Shown here: piece after piece, positions 6,405 to 8,239 of the stretch
How positions within the stretch are numbered: the first letter of the stretch is position 1
Layout: every line of letters starts with the position of its first letter
NCBI GenBank assembly: GCA_025965635.1
Contig: JAOPWO010000083.1
Span: 1 to 8,239 of the forward strand
DNA length: 8,239 bases
From: Modestobacter sp.
Lineage (GTDB): Bacteria > Actinomycetota > Actinomycetes > Mycobacteriales > Geodermatophilaceae
Direction of reading: 5' to 3'
Position numbers and translations under genes: made by a program
Notes under the pieces: generated by a model
The model's database searches: none
What the model was told of the DNA's origin: nothing
The model's input: only the letters and a program-made list of their open reading frames with translations

Positions 6405-7302
6405 AGGCGAAGACGATCGTCTTCGCGCCGTCGACGATGACCCGGTCCTCCACGTGCCAGGTGACCGCCTGGGCCAGCACCTGCCGCTCGACGTAGCGGC
6501 CGACCCGGCGCATGTCCTCGACGGTGGCCCGGTGGTCGATCCGCGCGACCTCCTGCTCGATGATCGGGCCGGCGTCGAGCTCGGGGGTCACGTAGTGCGC
6601 GGTCGCCCCGATCAGCTTCACGCCCCGGTCGGCCGCCGCCTGGTACGGGTTCGCGCCCACGAACGCCGGCAGGAAGCTGTGGTGGATGTTGATCAGCCGC
6701 TCGGGGAACCGGCCGCAGAACTCCGCCGAGACGATCTGCATGTACCGGGCCAGCACCACGAGGTCGGCGTCCCCGACGATCTCCAGGGCGGCGGCCTCGG
6801 CCTCGGCCTTGGTGTGCGGCGACACCGGGACGTGGTGGAACGGGACGCCGTGCGCCCGGGCCACCGGCTCCAGGTCGGGGTGGTTGGACACGACGACGGC
6901 GATCTCCGCCCGCAGGTCACCGGCGTCGACCCGGTAGAGCAGCTCCTGCAGCACGTGGTCGGCCTTGGAGACGAAGACCGCCAGCCGCGGCTTGCGCGCC
7001 GCGTCGGTGAGCCGCCAGGTGAGCTGGAAGTCCCCGGCGAGCTCGCCGAGCGCGGCCTCGAGGTCCGGCCGGCGGGTGCCCAGGTCGGCGAGGAAGAACT
7101 CCAGCCGGAGGGTGAACGTCCCGCCCGAGGGGTCGGAGGAGTGCTGCTGCGAGTCGATGATGTTGGCCCCGGCGTCGGCCATCAGCCCGCTGAGCGCGGC
7201 CACGATCCCGGGCCGGTCGGGGCAGCGGACGACCAGCCGTCCGACGTCGGTGAAGCGGGCATCGCGGTCGGCGGGGGCGGCAGGGGCGGACACGCCGCGC
7301 AT
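6403..7302 (-). CDS. purU: Formyltetrahydrofolate deformylase
   Basis: PurU hydrolyses 10-formyltetrahydrofolate to formate and tetrahydrofolate in the cytoplasm. It balances one-carbon pools and can supply formate to PurT-type purine synthesis. The 299-residue protein has the expected two parts. An N-terminal ACT domain covers about 20-95, with RCPDRPGIVAALSGLMADAG at 26-45, the usual site of amino-acid control. A formyltransferase fold covers about 105-290. Catalytic residues are visible: N205 and H207 in NIHHSFLPAF, and D243 in ELDAGPII, matching the Asn-His-Asp triad of the family. Length is normal (about 280-300). The start is taken as ATG at 7302-7300, 11 bases after the stop of the polymerase gene. 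No good ribosome site is seen, and GTG at 7293-7291 is a possible alternative. Close spacing suggests co-transcription with the polymerase gene. Confidence 0.95.
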   Translation of the reverse strand: MRGVSAPAAPADRDARFTDVGRLVVRCPDRPGIVAALSGLMADAGANIIDSQQHSSDPSGGTFTLRLEFFLADLGTRRPDLEAALGELAGDFQLTWRLTDAARKPRLAVFVSKADHVLQELLYRVDAGDLRAEIAVVVSNHPDLEPVARAHGVPFHHVPVSPHTKAEAEAAALEIVGDADLVVLARYMQIVSAEFCGRFPERLINIHHSFLPAFVGANPYQAAADRGVKLIGATAHYVTPELDAGPIIEQEVARIDHRATVEDMRRVGRYVERQVLAQAVTWHVEDRVIVDGAKTIVFA

Positions 7303-7313
7303 CGTGGCAGAGG

Positions 7314-8239
7314 TCAGGACGCGGGACCGACGGCGGGTAGGTCCGCCCGGCGGCGCTCCTCGATGTCGAAGAGATCGCCGTGTTCCTCGACCCGGGCGAG
7401 CACCGCGGCGGTGTCGAACCGCAGGGTCTCGGGGGCGGCGCCGTCCCGCACGGCGTCCACCTCGTCCCAGCCGATCGGGGTGGAGACGGTGGCGCCGGCG
7501 CGGGCGCGCAGCGAGTAGGGCGCGACCGTCGTCTTCGCAGTGTTGTTCTGGCTCCAGTCGACCAGCACCTTGCCCGACCGCAGCACCTTCTCCATCCGCC
7601 AGACGACGTCGTCGGGGGTCTGCCGGGAGAGCTCCTGGGCCAGCGCCTTGGCGTAGCGGCTGGGGTGCTCCTCGTCCGCGCAGCGGATGGGCGCGTAGAC
7701 CTGCAGCCCCTTGGAGCCCGACGTCTTCACCACCGGGTCGAGCCCGTCGTCGGCCAGCCGCTCGCGGAGCCGGTGCGCCACGTGCACGCACACGGGAACG
7801 CCGGCACCCGGCCCCGGGTCCAGGTCGAGCACCAGCAGGTCGGGCAGCTGCGCCCGGCCGTCGTCGTCCACCCGCCACTGCGGGACGTGCACCTCGAGCG
7901 CGGCCAGGTTCGCTGACCACACCAGGTCCGGGACGGCGGTCAGCAGCACCATGTCCAGCGTCTCCCGGCCGCGGGAGCTGCCGGGAGAGGGGACGGTCAC
8001 CGTGGACACCCACGCCGGGGCGTGCCGGGCGTTGTTCTTCTCGAAGAACGCCTGCCCGTCGACGCCGTCCGGCCACCGGGTGAAGGTGACCGGCCGGTGC
8101 GCGACGTGCGGCAGCAGCACCGGCGCGATCCGCACGTAGTAGTCGATCACCTGGGCCTTGGTGAACCCGACCTCGGGGAACAGCACCTTGTCCAGGTTGG
8201 ACACCTCGAGCTGGCGGCCCTCGATGTGCACCCGCTGGC
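7314..8239 (-). CDS. Stand-alone LigD-type polymerase/primase domain (AEP superfamily), probably 5'-partial
   Basis: LigD polymerase domains fill gaps and add nucleotides at DNA ends in bacterial non-homologous end joining or short-patch repair. About 305 residues are visible. Numbering from the first GTG (8231), the 5'-phosphate-binding segment SNLDKVLFP (11-19) has N12 and K15, with K25 following. ALEVHVPQW at 111-119 holds the conserved His. The metal-binding Asp residues are D136 and D138 in LDLDPGPG and D225 in VDWSQNN. TSGSKGLQVYAP at 170-181 is the nucleotide-binding loop, with Gln177 where M. tuberculosis LigD has His. There is no ligase or nuclease domain, as in the mycobacterial PolD1/PolD2 type. 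The frame stays open to the window edge, and relatives have a few residues before the equivalent of VHIEGR. The GTG at 8231 is therefore probably internal and the true start lies outside. Confidence 0.9.
   Translation of the reverse strand, partial: QRVHIEGRQLEVSNLDKVLFPEVGFTKAQVIDYYVRIAPVLLPHVAHRPVTFTRWPDGVDGQAFFEKNNARHAPAWVSTVTVPSPGSSRGRETLDMVLLTAVPDLVWSANLAALEVHVPQWRVDDDGRAQLPDLLVLDLDPGPGAGVPVCVHVAHRLRERLADDGLDPVVKTSGSKGLQVYAPIRCADEEHPSRYAKALAQELSRQTPDDVVWRMEKVLRSGKVLVDWSQNNTAKTTVAPYSLRARAGATVSTPIGWDEVDAVRDGAAPETLRFDTAAVLARVEEHGDLFDIEERRRADLPAVGPAS

Noticed and set aside
3899..6496. 865-codon open frame on the plus strand across the intergenic region and the aminotransferase gene
   Set aside because: It runs antisense to the binding-protein gene and then out of frame through the aminotransferase. 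Composition is Arg/Gly/Ala-rich. It is a shadow frame.
7303..8076. N-terminal extension of purU by over 250 codons
   Set aside because: The extra sequence is an out-of-frame reading of the polymerase gene. The ACT domain begins just after ATG at 7302 and the resulting length is normal for PurU.

Overview
The window is chromosomal DNA of a high-GC actinobacterium. G+C is estimated by eye at well above 70%, with strong G/C third-codon bias and GTG/TTG starts. The aminotransferase closely matches what I remember of Mycobacterium tuberculosis Rv0858c, and there is a stand-alone LigD-type polymerase. A Geodermatophilaceae-like or related soil actinobacterium would fit, but the genus cannot be fixed from this sequence. 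Because of the base composition, long antisense open frames cover nearly everything and are not genes.

Region 1 (1-4882, minus strand) is one tightly packed operon read right to left. It encodes a BMP-family substrate-binding lipoprotein, a two-domain ABC ATPase, two BPD_transp_2-type permeases, and then the start of a nucleoside hydrolase that runs off the left edge. Three of the four junctions are 4-base stop/start overlaps (ATGA, GTGA, TTGA) and the fourth gap is 3 bases, so translational coupling is likely. The layout suggests import of a ribonucleoside or related riboside followed by cleavage to base plus ribose in the cytoplasm. The ligand itself is inferred.

Region 2 (4883-5189) is a 307-base divergent intergenic region. 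It carries several inverted repeats. The most striking is a perfect 12-bp one in what would be the 5' leader of the transporter mRNA, enclosed by a longer-range complementarity that could cover the ribosome binding site of the binding-protein gene.

Region 3 (5190-6365, plus strand) is a single PLP-dependent class I/II aminotransferase of the DapC (Rv0858c) / kynurenine aminotransferase-like group. It faces purU, with a 37-base convergent gap holding a possible terminator hairpin.

Region 4 (6403-8239, minus strand) holds a LigD-type archaeo-eukaryotic polymerase domain gene, probably cut at its 5' end by the window edge. It is followed 11 bases later by purU, formyltetrahydrofolate deformylase. 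No mobile elements, tRNA, rRNA or CRISPR repeats were seen. I do not see a clearly new system. The best leads are the leader RNA structure and the ligand of the importer-hydrolase operon.
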